A stretch of DNA of 64,000 nucleotides from Microbacterium halophytorum (lineage in GTDB: Bacteria; Actinomycetota; Actinomycetes; Actinomycetales; Microbacteriaceae): contig NZ_PNFA01000013.1 in assembly GCF_002970975.1 (NCBI RefSeq), positions 84,196-148,195 of the forward strand, read 5' to 3'. Of this stretch, positions 9,555-17,981 are shown piece after piece. The notes beneath the pieces were generated by a model. The model was not told where the DNA came from. It worked only from the letters and a program-made list of their open reading frames with translations, and ran no database searches. Position 1 is the stretch's first letter, and each line of letters begins with the position of its first letter. Both the position numbers and the translations under genes were made by a program.

Positions 9555-9607
9555 TCCCCGGGCTAGGCGCAATCCGCTCAGTTCCGCCTATTCCCGGGGC
9601 TTTCTTC
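9555..9607. terminator. terminator between def and fadD
   Basis: TCCCCGGGCTAGGCG pairs with CGCCTATTCCCGGGG across a loop of about 15 bases, followed by CTTTCTTCT. It lies between the convergent genes def (+) and the acyl-CoA synthetase (-). The 180 bp between def and this hairpin shows no gene. Confidence 0.7.
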
Positions 9608-9625
9608 TACGCCCGGCGCATCGGC

Positions 9626-11455
9626 TCAGCCGCTGACCGAGACGTTCGTCGTCTCGTTCGGGTCGCCGTAGAGGCGCTCGACGTCGGCGGCGAAGTCCTT
9701 CATGATCTGGGCCCGCTTGATCGACAGCTTGGGCGTGAGGTGGCCGGAGGCCTCGGTCCACTCCGTCCCGAGGATCTCGAACTTCCGGATGGACTCTGCC
9801 CGCGAGACGAGCTTGTTCGCGTGGTCGATCTGGCGCTGCACCTCGCCGCGGACGGCCGGGCTGTGCGCCGCCTGCGCGAGGGTCAGATCGGGCGATTCGC
9901 CGTGCGTCTTCAGCCACGCGGGCAGCATCTCGGGGTCGAGCGTGACGAGTGCGGAGATGAACGGCTTCTGGTCTCCGACGACGACGACCTGGCCGACGAT
10001 CGGGTTGGAGCGGATCGGGTCCTCGAGCGTGTTCGGCGCGACGTTCTTGCCGCCCGCCGTGACGATGATCTCCTTCTTGCGGCCCGTGATGCTCAGGTAG
10101 CCGTCCTCGTCGAGCTCGCCGATGTCTCCCGTCCGGAACCAGCCGTCCTCGAACGCCTTCTCGGTCGCGGTCGGGTTGCGCCAGTACTCCTTGAAGATGT
10201 TCACGCCGCGCAGCTGCACTTCGCCGTCGTCGGCGATCCGGATGTCCACACCCGGCAGCGCGGGGCCGACGGAGCCGACCTTGATGCGCTGCGGCACGTT
10301 GACGGAGGCCGGCGCGGTGGACTCCGTGAGCCCGTACCCCTCGAGGATCTTCACGCCGAGCCCGCGGAAGAAGTAGCCGAGCCGCGGACCGAGCGGGGCG
10401 GAGCCCGAGACGGCGTACCGCACATTGCCGCCCAGGGTCTCGCGGAGCTTGGAGTACACGAGCTTGTCGAACAGAGCGAACTTCGCCTTCAGAACCAGGC
10501 CGATCTTCTCACCCTCCTGCTCGCGACGGGCGTGCTCGATCGCGACGCTCGCCGCGGAGCGGAAGATCTTGCCCTTGCCCTCGGCCTCGACCTTCGCCTC
10601 CGCGGCGTTGTAGACCTTCTCGAACACGCGGGGCACGGCCAGCAGCACCGTCGGCTTGAACGACCCGAGCGCCTGAACGAGGTTCTTCGTGTTGGGCTCG
10701 TGGCCCGTCCGAACGCCCGCCTGGATGTACAGAACGCTCATGAAGCGCGCGAACACGTGCGCCGTCGTGATGAACAGGATCGTGGACGCGCCCGGCTGGT
10801 GCACGACCTCGGTCAGCGAGGCGGCGGCGTTGCGCGCCGTCTCGACGAAGTTGCTGTGCGTCAGCACGCAGCCGCGGGGGCGCCCCGTGGAGCCGGACGT
10901 GTAGATGATCGTGGCGAGGTCGTCCCCCTTGGCGAGGCTGCGCCGCTCGGCGATCTCCTCATCCGGGACTCCAGCGCCGACCTCCGTCAGCTCTTCGATC
11001 ATGCCGTCCTCGAGCACCCAGGTCTGCCCGATGAGGGGGAGGTCGGCGGCGACCTCCTGGTAGCGCTCCAGGTGCTCGCGCGTTCCCGTGATCAGCCAGG
11101 TGGCGCCCGAGTCCTCGAGGATCCACTGCACCTGCGACGCCGAGCTCGTCTCGTACACGGGCACCATGACGACGCCGGCGTAGTGCAGCGCGAAGTCGAC
11201 GAGGGTCCATTCGTAGGTCGTGCGGGCGAGGAAGCCCGCTTTGTCGCCTGGTCGCATTCCGGATGCGGCGAAGCCCTTCGCGAGGGCGATCACCTGCTCC
11301 TCGAACTGGCGGGCGGTGATGTCGCGCCAGCCGTCACCCTCCGGCACGCTGAACAGTGCCCGGTCGGGCGTCTCAGCGACGCGCTGCACCAGCAGATCGG
11401 CGATGTTCGCGTCCGGATCCGCGGGGACGAGTGCGGGGATAGAGGTCTGGTTCAC
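9626..11455 (-). CDS. fadD15: long-chain acyl-CoA synthetase (AMP-forming)
   Basis: This 609-residue ANL-superfamily enzyme is of the kind that activates fatty acids to acyl-CoA via acyl-AMP. The P-loop IIYTSGSTGRPRGC, the A5 motif GYGLTE, and GWFRTGDIG...GRKKEIIVTAGGKNVAP (with the hinge and catalytic region) are all present, as in long FadD15-type ligases. The GTG start has GAAGGAG upstream. Divergent from it is a 1-acylglycerol-3-phosphate acyltransferase, so acyl-CoA supply and lipid assembly sit side by side, as in the Rv2187-Rv2182c region of M. tuberculosis. Chain-length preference cannot be read from the sequence. The gene symbol reflects the closest family and synteny. Confidence 0.9.
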   Translation of the reverse strand: MNQTSIPALVPADPDANIADLLVQRVAETPDRALFSVPEGDGWRDITARQFEEQVIALAKGFAASGMRPGDKAGFLARTTYEWTLVDFALHYAGVVMVPVYETSSASQVQWILEDSGATWLITGTREHLERYQEVAADLPLIGQTWVLEDGMIEELTEVGAGVPDEEIAERRSLAKGDDLATIIYTSGSTGRPRGCVLTHSNFVETARNAAASLTEVVHQPGASTILFITTAHVFARFMSVLYIQAGVRTGHEPNTKNLVQALGSFKPTVLLAVPRVFEKVYNAAEAKVEAEGKGKIFRSAASVAIEHARREQEGEKIGLVLKAKFALFDKLVYSKLRETLGGNVRYAVSGSAPLGPRLGYFFRGLGVKILEGYGLTESTAPASVNVPQRIKVGSVGPALPGVDIRIADDGEVQLRGVNIFKEYWRNPTATEKAFEDGWFRTGDIGELDEDGYLSITGRKKEIIVTAGGKNVAPNTLEDPIRSNPIVGQVVVVGDQKPFISALVTLDPEMLPAWLKTHGESPDLTLAQAAHSPAVRGEVQRQIDHANKLVSRAESIRKFEILGTEWTEASGHLTPKLSIKRAQIMKDFAADVERLYGDPNETTNVSVSG

Positions 11456-11568
11456 GGCAACTCCTTCGGCACCGTTGGGGCGGGTGTTCCCCCACTCTAT
11501 GGGATCGAGAGCCTTCGGTAAGCTGTTCCGGCGGGGCGCGGGGCATGCTCGCGCGCGGAAGGGGAGCG

Positions 11569-12258
11569 ATGTTCTACTGGCTCATGAAGTACATCGTCGT
11601 CGGACCCCTGATGAAGGCGATCTATCGGCCGTGGATCACGGGCAAGGAGAACGTCCCGGCGACGGGCGCCGCGATCCTCGCGAGCAACCATCTCTCGGTG
11701 ATGGACTCCATCTTCCTGCCGCTGCTGCTGGAGCGCCCGATGTCGTTCCTGGCGAAGAACGAGTACTTCACGGGCCGCGGGGTCAAGGGGTGGGCCACGA
11801 AGTGGTTCATGAAGGGCACGGGGCAGATCCCGATCGACCGCTCGGGCGGCCAGGCGTCGGAGGCGGCCCTGAACACGGCCCTGCGCGTGATCGGGCGCGG
11901 CGACCTGCTCGGCATCTACCCCGAGGGCACGCGCAGCCACGACGGCACGCTGTACCGCGGCCGCACGGGTCTCGCGAGGATGGCGCTCGAGGCGAAGGTC
12001 CCCGTCATCCCCGTGGTCATGATCGACACGGAGAAGATGATGCCGATCGGGGCGAAGGTGCCCCGAACGGTGCGGGTCGGCGTCGTGATCGGCGAGCCGC
12101 TCGACTTCTCCCGCTACGCCGGCATGGAGAACGACCGCTACATCCTGCGCTCCGTCACCGACGAGATCATGGTCGCGCTGCAGCGCCTCGGTCAGCAGCG
12201 CTACCGCGACGAGTATGCGAGCGTCGCAAAGGCCCGGGCCGCCGGCGGGGATAGGTAG
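11569..12258 (+). CDS. 1-acyl-sn-glycerol-3-phosphate acyltransferase (PlsC family)
   Basis: This 229-residue membrane-associated acyltransferase is likely to act in phospholipid synthesis. The catalytic NHxxxxD motif is SNHLSVMDS, and the substrate-binding motif is YPEGTRS; both are intact. ATG at 11569 follows GGAAGGGGAG; an in-frame ATG at 11545 lacks this. The N-terminal WLMKYIVVGPLMKAIY stretch could anchor it to the membrane. It corresponds in order to Rv2182c. aroG follows after 9 bp but has its own -10-like box. Confidence 0.92.
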   Translation: MFYWLMKYIVVGPLMKAIYRPWITGKENVPATGAAILASNHLSVMDSIFLPLLLERPMSFLAKNEYFTGRGVKGWATKWFMKGTGQIPIDRSGGQASEAALNTALRVIGRGDLLGIYPEGTRSHDGTLYRGRTGLARMALEAKVPVIPVVMIDTEKMMPIGAKVPRTVRVGVVIGEPLDFSRYAGMENDRYILRSVTDEIMVALQRLGQQRYRDEYASVAKARAAGGDR

Positions 12259-12261
12259 GAT
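12256..12261 (+). promoter_or_regulatory. TAGGAT -10 box, leaderless start of aroG
   Basis: TAGGAT lies six bases before the GTG of the DAHP synthase gene, and no ribosome site is present between them. This spacing fits transcription starting at or next to the GTG, that is a leaderless mRNA, which is common in actinobacteria. Confidence 0.45.
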
Positions 12262-12267
12262 CGTCGG

Positions 12268-13605
12268 GTGACTGATTCACTCCACGACCTCGATGCCTGG
12301 CGTTCGCTCCCGATCAAGCAGCAGCCGCAGTATCCGGATGCCGAGGCGGTCGCGGAAGTATCCGCAGAGCTCGCGGCGCTCCCCCCGCTGATCTTCGCGG
12401 GCGAGGCGGACAACCTGCGCGAGCGCCTCGCGCAGGCGGCCGCCGGCAAGGCGTTCCTGCTGCAGGGCGGCGACTGCGCCGAGACGTTCTCGGGCGCAAC
12501 GGGCGACAAGATCCGCAACCGCGTGAAGACCGTGCTCCAGATGGCCGTCGTGCTGCAGTACGGCGCGTCGATGCCCGTCGTCAAGATGGGCCGCATGGCC
12601 GGTCAGTTCGCCAAGCCGCGCTCGAAGGACACCGAGACCCGCGGTGACGTGACGCTGCCGGCCTTCCGGGGCGAGATCGTGAACGGTTTCGACTTCACGA
12701 GCGCCTCGCGCACGGCAGACCCGCGCCGCCTGCTGCAGGCGTACCACACGTCGTCGGCGACGCTGAACCTCATCCGCGCCTTCACGCAGGGCGGGTTCGC
12801 CGATCTGCGCGAAGTGCACTCCTGGAACAAGGGCTTCGCCGAGAACGCGGCGAACGAGCGCTACGAGGGCCTCGCCGCCGAGATCGACCGGGCGATCAAG
12901 TTCATGGAGTCGGCCGGCGCCGACTTCGACGAGCTGAAGCGCGTCGAGTTCTTCACGGGTCACGAGGGCCTCCTCATGGACTACGAGCGGCCGCTCACGC
13001 GCGTCGACTCGCGCACGGGAGACATCTACAACACGTCGGGCCACTTCCTCTGGATCGGCGAGCGCACGCGCGACCTCGACGGCGCCCACATCGAGTACTT
13101 CCGCCACATCAAGAACCCCATCGGCGTGAAGCTCGGCCCGACGACCGACCCCGAGACGGCGCTGAAGCTCATCGACATCCTGGACCCGGATCGCGAGCCG
13201 GGCAGGCTCACGTTCATCACCCGGATGGGCGCCGGCAAGATCCGTGACGCGCTGCCGCCCCTGCTGCAGGCCGTGAAGGACTCGGGCGCCCAGCCGCTCT
13301 GGGTGACCGACCCGATGCACGGCAACGGCATCACGACGGCCAACGGCTACAAGAGCCGGCGGTTCGATGACGTCGTCGACGAGGTGCGGGGCTTCTTCGA
13401 GGCGCACCACCAGGTCGGCACGTTCCCCGGCGGCCTGCACGTCGAGCTCACGGGCGACGATGTGACGGAGTGCCTCGGCGGATCCGAGCACATCGACGAA
13501 GCCGGCCTCGAGTCGCGCTACGAGTCGCTCTGCGACCCGCGCCTGAACCACAAGCAGTCGCTCGAGCTCGCGTTCCTCGTCGCGGAGGAGCTCGAGAAGC
13601 TCTGA
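12268..13605 (+). CDS. aroG: class II 3-deoxy-7-phosphoheptulonate synthase
   Basis: This 445-residue enzyme joins phosphoenolpyruvate and erythrose 4-phosphate in the first step of aromatic amino acid synthesis. It is the plant-like class II form found in actinobacteria: the opening WRSLPIKQQPQYPD, the Cys of LLQGGDCAETF (metal ligand), KMGRMAGQFAKPRS, and the late TDPMHGNG and GGLHVELTGDDVTECLGG motifs are all present. The length is typical (Rv2178c type). The GTG start is leaderless by the position of TAGGAT. It lies next to the PASTA kinase in opposite orientation. Feedback sites could not be judged. Confidence 0.96.
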   Translation: MTDSLHDLDAWRSLPIKQQPQYPDAEAVAEVSAELAALPPLIFAGEADNLRERLAQAAAGKAFLLQGGDCAETFSGATGDKIRNRVKTVLQMAVVLQYGASMPVVKMGRMAGQFAKPRSKDTETRGDVTLPAFRGEIVNGFDFTSASRTADPRRLLQAYHTSSATLNLIRAFTQGGFADLREVHSWNKGFAENAANERYEGLAAEIDRAIKFMESAGADFDELKRVEFFTGHEGLLMDYERPLTRVDSRTGDIYNTSGHFLWIGERTRDLDGAHIEYFRHIKNPIGVKLGPTTDPETALKLIDILDPDREPGRLTFITRMGAGKIRDALPPLLQAVKDSGAQPLWVTDPMHGNGITTANGYKSRRFDDVVDEVRGFFEAHHQVGTFPGGLHVELTGDDVTECLGGSEHIDEAGLESRYESLCDPRLNHKQSLELAFLVAEELEKL

Positions 13606-13684
13606 TCGCGGGCCGCGGGCACGGCATGGCGTCGCCGGTCGGAGGCCCGCTCCTCCGACCAGTCGCACCCGCGACCCGCATGAA

Positions 13685-13728
13685 GAGGGCGCCCGTTCCG
13701 CAGCCTGAGGCTGGGAGCGGGCGCCCTC
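13685..13728. terminator. bidirectional terminator between aroG and the kinase
   Basis: GAGGGCGCCCG at 13685-13695 pairs with CGGGCGCCCTC at 13718-13728, and the loop itself holds a small AGCCTGAGGCT stem. It sits between convergent genes and can stop both transcripts. Confidence 0.75.
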
Positions 13729-13752
13729 TCCCGCATCACGGGTGCGCGGGAA

Positions 13753-15927
13753 TCAGATGGGGCCGGTGTTGTCGAGCAGGAGCTTGACGGTTTCGCCGGG
13801 AAGGAGCTCCTCGCCGGGGCCGGGGTCGGTTCCGGTTGCGACGACCCAGCCGTTCGGGAACGAGTTCCACAGCACGTTGTACTCGACCTCGAAGCCGGCT
13901 CCGCTCAGCGCGGCGATCGCCTCCGTCCGGTGCATTCCGGCGACGTCCGGAACCGGCACGGGCTCCGGGCCGAGCGACACGATGAGCTGGATGTCGTCTC
14001 CCGCGACGAAGGCGCCGTCCTTCCCGACGGTGCCGATCACCTGGCCCTCGGGGACGCTGTCGTGGTACTGCTCCTGAGACTCGCTCACGACGTTCAGACC
14101 GGCGTCCGTGAGGGTCTTCGTGGCATCCTCCACCGATTGCCCCGCCACGTCCGGCACGGGCCCGGCCGAGACGATCATCCGGATCTCCTCGCCCTCGGCG
14201 AAGACGCCCTCCTTGCCGACCGTTCCGATCACGGTGCCGGCCGGCACCTCGTCGCTGAACTGCTCGCGGGAGTCGCCGGAGACGGTCAGGCCGGCCCCCT
14301 CGAGCATCGAGGACGCGTCCTCGGGGGAGCGGCCGGCGACGTCGGGCACGGGGCCGAGGGTCACCGAGAGCACAGCGGTGTCGCCGTCGTGGGCCGTGCA
14401 GCCATCGATGCACTCGATGAGCTCGCCGCCGTCGCGCGGCTGGATCCGCGCGTTCGTGACGTCGCCGGCCCTCGCGTCGATGAAGTACTTGCGGACCTCG
14501 CTCGTCTCGATGCCGATGTCCTCGAGCGCCGCGATCGCCTCCTTCTGAGGCATACCGGGCAGGGCGGGCACGTCGACCTCGGCCGCGCCCAGCGAGACCT
14601 CGACGGAGACGACCGAGCCCGGTTCGATCCGCGACCCGTCCTCTGGGTCGGTTCCGATGACGGTGCCGGATTCCACATCCAGGCTGTGCACGCCGTGCTC
14701 CTCGGCCGCGAGACCGAGCGCGCCGAGCTCGGCGGAGGCCTCCTCGAAGGTGCCGCCCGCCACGTCCGGCACGGCGACGAGCGAGCCGGGGCCCGAGCCC
14801 CAGTACCAGCCGGCGCCGCCCGCGAGAACCGACAGCAGCAGTACGACCGCCACGAGCCAGAAACCGCGCTTGGTGCGGCGCTCGGTCACGCGGCGCAGCG
14901 CCACGGCGTTGTCGACCTGCTGGGGGCCCGTCGCCGCGACCTCGCCGTCGGGCAGGATCTCATCGGTGATCGCCTCGGTGCGCGAGAACGGCAGCACCAT
15001 GGTCTCGTCGATCGGCTCCGCGGCATCCGGGTCGATGTCGGGGGCGCTGACGGCGCCCGCCTGGGCCGACATCGGCGCGATGCTGAGCTCCTGTTCGATC
15101 GCGCGCAGGCGGTCCAGCATCTCCGCCGCGTCCGACGGGCGCTCGTCGGGCTCCTTCTCGGTCGTCCACAGCACGAGCTCGTCGATCTGCTCGGGGACGC
15201 CGGGGTTGCGCGAGCTCGGGCGGGGCACCGAGTCGGTGGCGTGCTGGTAGGCGATCTGCATCGGCTGGTCGCCGCGGAACGGCTGCTGGCCGGTCAGCAT
15301 CTCATAGAGCATGATGCCGAGCGCGTAGATGTCGCTGCGCGCGTCGGCGGTGCCGCGGGTGACCAGCTCGGGTGCCAGATACGCGATCGTGCCGAGCAGC
15401 TCCGCGCCCGTCGCCGTGTTCGCGCTCGTCGCGCGCGCGAGGCCGAAGTCGCCGATCTTGATGCGGCCGTCCTCGGCGAGGAGCACGTTCTCGGGCTTGA
15501 CGTCGCGGTGGATCAGGCCGGCGCGGTGCGCGGCGCTCAGGCCCGAGAGCACGGCATCCATCACCGTGATCGTCTGCGCCACCGTGAGCCGCTTCTGCTC
15601 CTTGAGCAGATCGCGCAGCGTGATGCCGGGCATGTACTCCATCACGAGGTACGCGATCTCGCCGTCCTGGCCCTGGTCGAACACGTTCACGACGTGCGGG
15701 TCGGCGAGCCGCGCGGCGGAGCGGGCCTCCTGGATGAACCGGCTCTGGAACACGCTGTCGTCGCTGAGGTGCGCGTGCATGACCTTCAGCGCCACACGGC
15801 GCTCGAGGCGCATGTCGGTGGCGACGTATACGGTGGCCATGCCGCCGCGCGCGATGCGTGAGCGCACCCGGTAGCGGCCGTCGACGAGCTGCCCGATCAA
15901 CGGGTCGGCCTGCTGACGTGTGCTCAC
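13753..15927 (-). CDS. PASTA-domain Ser/Thr protein kinase
   Basis: This 724-residue membrane kinase senses the cell wall. The cytosolic kinase domain (about 10-275) has the GGMATVY loop, ATP lysine K48, catalytic HRDVKPENVLL, DFGLA and the APE-type LAPELV. A single membrane span (WLVAVVLLLSVLAGGAGWYW, roughly residue 360) is followed by five extracellular PASTA repeats. The second repeat carries an extra loop with ECIDGC. PASTA kinases of the PknB type bind muropeptides and phosphorylate division and wall proteins. By neighbours (aroG, the Rv2175c homologue) it sits where pknL lies in mycobacteria, although PknL lacks PASTA domains. GarA, FtsZ, DivIVA and the Rv2175c homologue are possible targets. 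Confidence 0.93.
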   Translation of the reverse strand: MSTRQQADPLIGQLVDGRYRVRSRIARGGMATVYVATDMRLERRVALKVMHAHLSDDSVFQSRFIQEARSAARLADPHVVNVFDQGQDGEIAYLVMEYMPGITLRDLLKEQKRLTVAQTITVMDAVLSGLSAAHRAGLIHRDVKPENVLLAEDGRIKIGDFGLARATSANTATGAELLGTIAYLAPELVTRGTADARSDIYALGIMLYEMLTGQQPFRGDQPMQIAYQHATDSVPRPSSRNPGVPEQIDELVLWTTEKEPDERPSDAAEMLDRLRAIEQELSIAPMSAQAGAVSAPDIDPDAAEPIDETMVLPFSRTEAITDEILPDGEVAATGPQQVDNAVALRRVTERRTKRGFWLVAVVLLLSVLAGGAGWYWGSGPGSLVAVPDVAGGTFEEASAELGALGLAAEEHGVHSLDVESGTVIGTDPEDGSRIEPGSVVSVEVSLGAAEVDVPALPGMPQKEAIAALEDIGIETSEVRKYFIDARAGDVTNARIQPRDGGELIECIDGCTAHDGDTAVLSVTLGPVPDVAGRSPEDASSMLEGAGLTVSGDSREQFSDEVPAGTVIGTVGKEGVFAEGEEIRMIVSAGPVPDVAGQSVEDATKTLTDAGLNVVSESQEQYHDSVPEGQVIGTVGKDGAFVAGDDIQLIVSLGPEPVPVPDVAGMHRTEAIAALSGAGFEVEYNVLWNSFPNGWVVATGTDPGPGEELLPGETVKLLLDNTGPI

Positions 15928-16010
15928 GGGGGTCAGTCTAGGCGTCGAGGGTGGCGATCCCCTGGAACGAACCCCGGAAAGACGCGGATGCGCACGGCTT
16001 CCTGACGACC

Positions 16011-16046
16011 TGCCGCGACGAAGTTCCTCGGTGTCGCGGCGGCAGG
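16011..16046 (-). terminator. possible hairpin between the LysM gene and the kinase gene
   Basis: CTGCCGCGAC and GTCGCGGCGGCAG can pair with a three-base bulge around a 13-base loop. It lies in the 192-bp gap downstream of the LysM gene and upstream of the kinase start on the same strand. It may be a weak terminator or attenuator. No T-tract is present, and nothing else was recognised in the gap. Confidence 0.35.
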
Positions 16047-16119
16047 GCCGAGGAGTGCCGCTGTACTGCGCACTGCGAGCGACGAGAACGCAGCCGATGC
16101 GGCGCCGAGGTTCCTCGGG

Positions 16120-17460
16120 TCAGGCGAGTTCGGCGAGCCAGCGGTAGGCCTGTGTCTCCCACTGCGCATAGCGATCGGGGTGCGCCGAGACCTGCACGCG
16201 CTGCGACGGGGTGCCGAACGGCTGGTCCTCCCAGCCGGCCAGGTCGTACAGGCCGCGCGACGAGGAGCCGTTCGGGTCGTTCGCGCCGCCGAAGAACGCC
16301 AGCGTCGAGCGCTCGCGGTCCATGATCTGGGCCTTCGTGCCCCACCCGGTCGACGCGCGCTGCTGGAACAGGCCGAGCGAGTCGCGGTCGCCGTATTCGA
16401 CGTTGCGCAGCGACGACTCGACCATCGCGGTCGCGAGCGCCTCGGCGATCGCTCGGTCGCTCGCCCCGATGCTGCGGCCGACGCGGATGATGAGCGCGCC
16501 GTTCTCGGCCTGGGCGCCGCTGAGCGCGGCGAAGCGCTGTGGGTTGTCGACGGTCTCGGGCTCCGGCGCATCGAGCTCGAGCTCCTGACCGGGGTAGATG
16601 ATCGCGCCCGGTTCGAGGTCGTTGGCCTCGAGGATCTCGGCGACGGTCCTGCCGTACTGATGCGCGATCGACCACAGGGTGTCGCCTGGTTCGACCGTAT
16701 GCGTGGTCGCGTTCGCGTCGGCGTCGTCGGACGACGAGTCGCCGGTCGTGCTCGTCCGGTCGGAGTCGCGCCGAGCGTCGAGCACGTTCTTGGCATTGCC
16801 GTCGTCGGACGGCTGGGTGTGCGCCGTCGTCAGCCGGATCACCTGGCCGGGATACACGATCGTCGACCGGTCGAAGCCGTTGGCCTCGAAGAGCTGGCCG
16901 AGCGAGAGGCCGTGCGCGTTCGCGATCGACCAGAGCGTGTCTCCCGACGACACGGTGTAGGTCATCGCCGTCGCGAGCGAAGTCGTGCGCGTCGGCGTCG
17001 AGGCTGCCCGCTCGGCGGGAGCTGTGCCCGTGAGCTTCACCTTCTGACCGGGGAAGATCATCGTCGACGCCTTGAAGCCGTTGGCCTCGACGAGGGCGCT
17101 CAACGACGTCCGGTGCTGCTGAGCGATCGACCAGAGGGTGTCACCCGGCTCCACAGTGTGGGTCTTCGACGACGAACGCGTCGTCGCGGAGGCCGTCGTC
17201 ACGGGAGCGCCGTTGCCCCCAGACAGCTTCAGGACCGTGCCCGGTGCGAGCGAGCGAGCGGCGGCCGGCGAGATGTCGTTCCATCGCAGGACGTCGCGCG
17301 TCTGGAGACCGTGGTTGATCGCGATCCCCGTGACGGTCTCGCCCGGGCGCACCTCGTGCGTCTCGGCGGCCGACGCGGCATCGGCGACCCCGAGGCTCAG
17401 AGCGAGCGATCCGACGACGGCAACGGGTGCGGTAGTGAGTGCGGTACGCGTGAACGACAT
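16120..17460 (-). CDS. secreted four-LysM protein with a C-terminal transglycosylase-like domain
   Basis: This 446-residue exported wall protein has an N-terminal signal peptide (hydrophobic TAPVAVVGSLALSLGVADAASAA) followed by four LysM repeats. The first is divergent (HEVRPGETVTGIAINHG); the others contain GDTLWSIA. LysM binds GlcNAc in peptidoglycan. The last 140 residues contain ATAMVESSLRN and DSLGLFQQR, like the Glu and GLxQ motifs of lytic-transglycosylase folds. Enzyme activity is likely but not proven. ATG at 17460 is chosen because it starts the signal peptide after a G-rich ribosome site; a TTG at 17472 is the alternative. The region upstream is unusually A+T-rich with a TTGACT box, so transcription is probably strong. 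Confidence 0.85.
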   Translation of the reverse strand: MSFTRTALTTAPVAVVGSLALSLGVADAASAAETHEVRPGETVTGIAINHGLQTRDVLRWNDISPAAARSLAPGTVLKLSGGNGAPVTTASATTRSSSKTHTVEPGDTLWSIAQQHRTSLSALVEANGFKASTMIFPGQKVKLTGTAPAERAASTPTRTTSLATAMTYTVSSGDTLWSIANAHGLSLGQLFEANGFDRSTIVYPGQVIRLTTAHTQPSDDGNAKNVLDARRDSDRTSTTGDSSSDDADANATTHTVEPGDTLWSIAHQYGRTVAEILEANDLEPGAIIYPGQELELDAPEPETVDNPQRFAALSGAQAENGALIIRVGRSIGASDRAIAEALATAMVESSLRNVEYGDRDSLGLFQQRASTGWGTKAQIMDRERSTLAFFGGANDPNGSSSRGLYDLAGWEDQPFGTPSQRVQVSAHPDRYAQWETQAYRWLAELA

Positions 17461-17611
17461 GGAAACCCCCAACTTGTTCCGCGTTCACGCTGTCAAAGAA
17501 GTAAAGAGAAGTCAATAGTTGATAACGATTGTGGGCAATGGGGCGGATGTGACGAATGTGATGCACGTGGCGAACGGTGCAGCGCCGTTCGCCCGCACAG
17601 CGGCGGGGTGC

Positions 17612-17617
17612 GACAAT
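17612..17617 (+). promoter_or_regulatory. GACAAT -10-like box, leaderless start of the Rv2175c homologue
   Basis: GACAAT ends six bases before the GTG at 17624, with no ribosome site between. The 163-bp divergent gap to the LysM gene is A+T-rich at its centre (AAAGAAGTAAAGAGAAGTCA) and holds both promoters. Confidence 0.35.
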
Positions 17618-17623
17618 GGCGCA

Positions 17624-17968
17624 GTGACTGAGAACAGTGCGACCTACCCGACGGAATGGCTGCCGCTGCCGGATGTGGCCGAGCGGCTCGACGTGAGCGT
17701 CGGCCAGGTGCGCAAGCTGATCGAGGACGACGTCCTGGTCGCTTCCCGTCGCGATGGTGTCCAGAAGGTGCCGTCGGTCTTCCTGCAGGGGGCGGAGCCG
17801 CTGTCGTCGCTGCGCGGTACCGTCACGGTGCTGCACGACGTCGGCCTCAGCACCGACGAGGCGATCGACTGGCTGCTGAACTACGAGGACGCACTCGGCA
17901 ACGCGCCGATCGAGTCCCTGCTCGCCGGGCGGAAGGCCGAGGTCCGCCGCGTCGCGGCGATCCTCTGA
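17624..17968 (+). CDS. Rv2175c-family DNA-binding protein
   Basis: This 114-residue protein matches M. tuberculosis Rv2175c, a small winged-helix DNA-binding protein that is a substrate of the kinase PknL. The helix-turn-helix reads LPDVAERLDVSVGQVRKLIEDDVLVA. The C-terminal half (LSTDEAIDWLLNYEDALG) is a conserved helical region of the family. GTG at 17624 is chosen from alignment with the family and the leaderless -10 box; a start at 17519 would add 35 unrelated residues. A kinase gene lies two genes away, as in mycobacteria, although here it is a PASTA kinase. Whether phosphorylation controls DNA binding in this organism is inference. Confidence 0.88.
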   Translation: MTENSATYPTEWLPLPDVAERLDVSVGQVRKLIEDDVLVASRRDGVQKVPSVFLQGAEPLSSLRGTVTVLHDVGLSTDEAIDWLLNYEDALGNAPIESLLAGRKAEVRRVAAIL

Positions 17969-17981
17969 ACGACGCCGGCCG

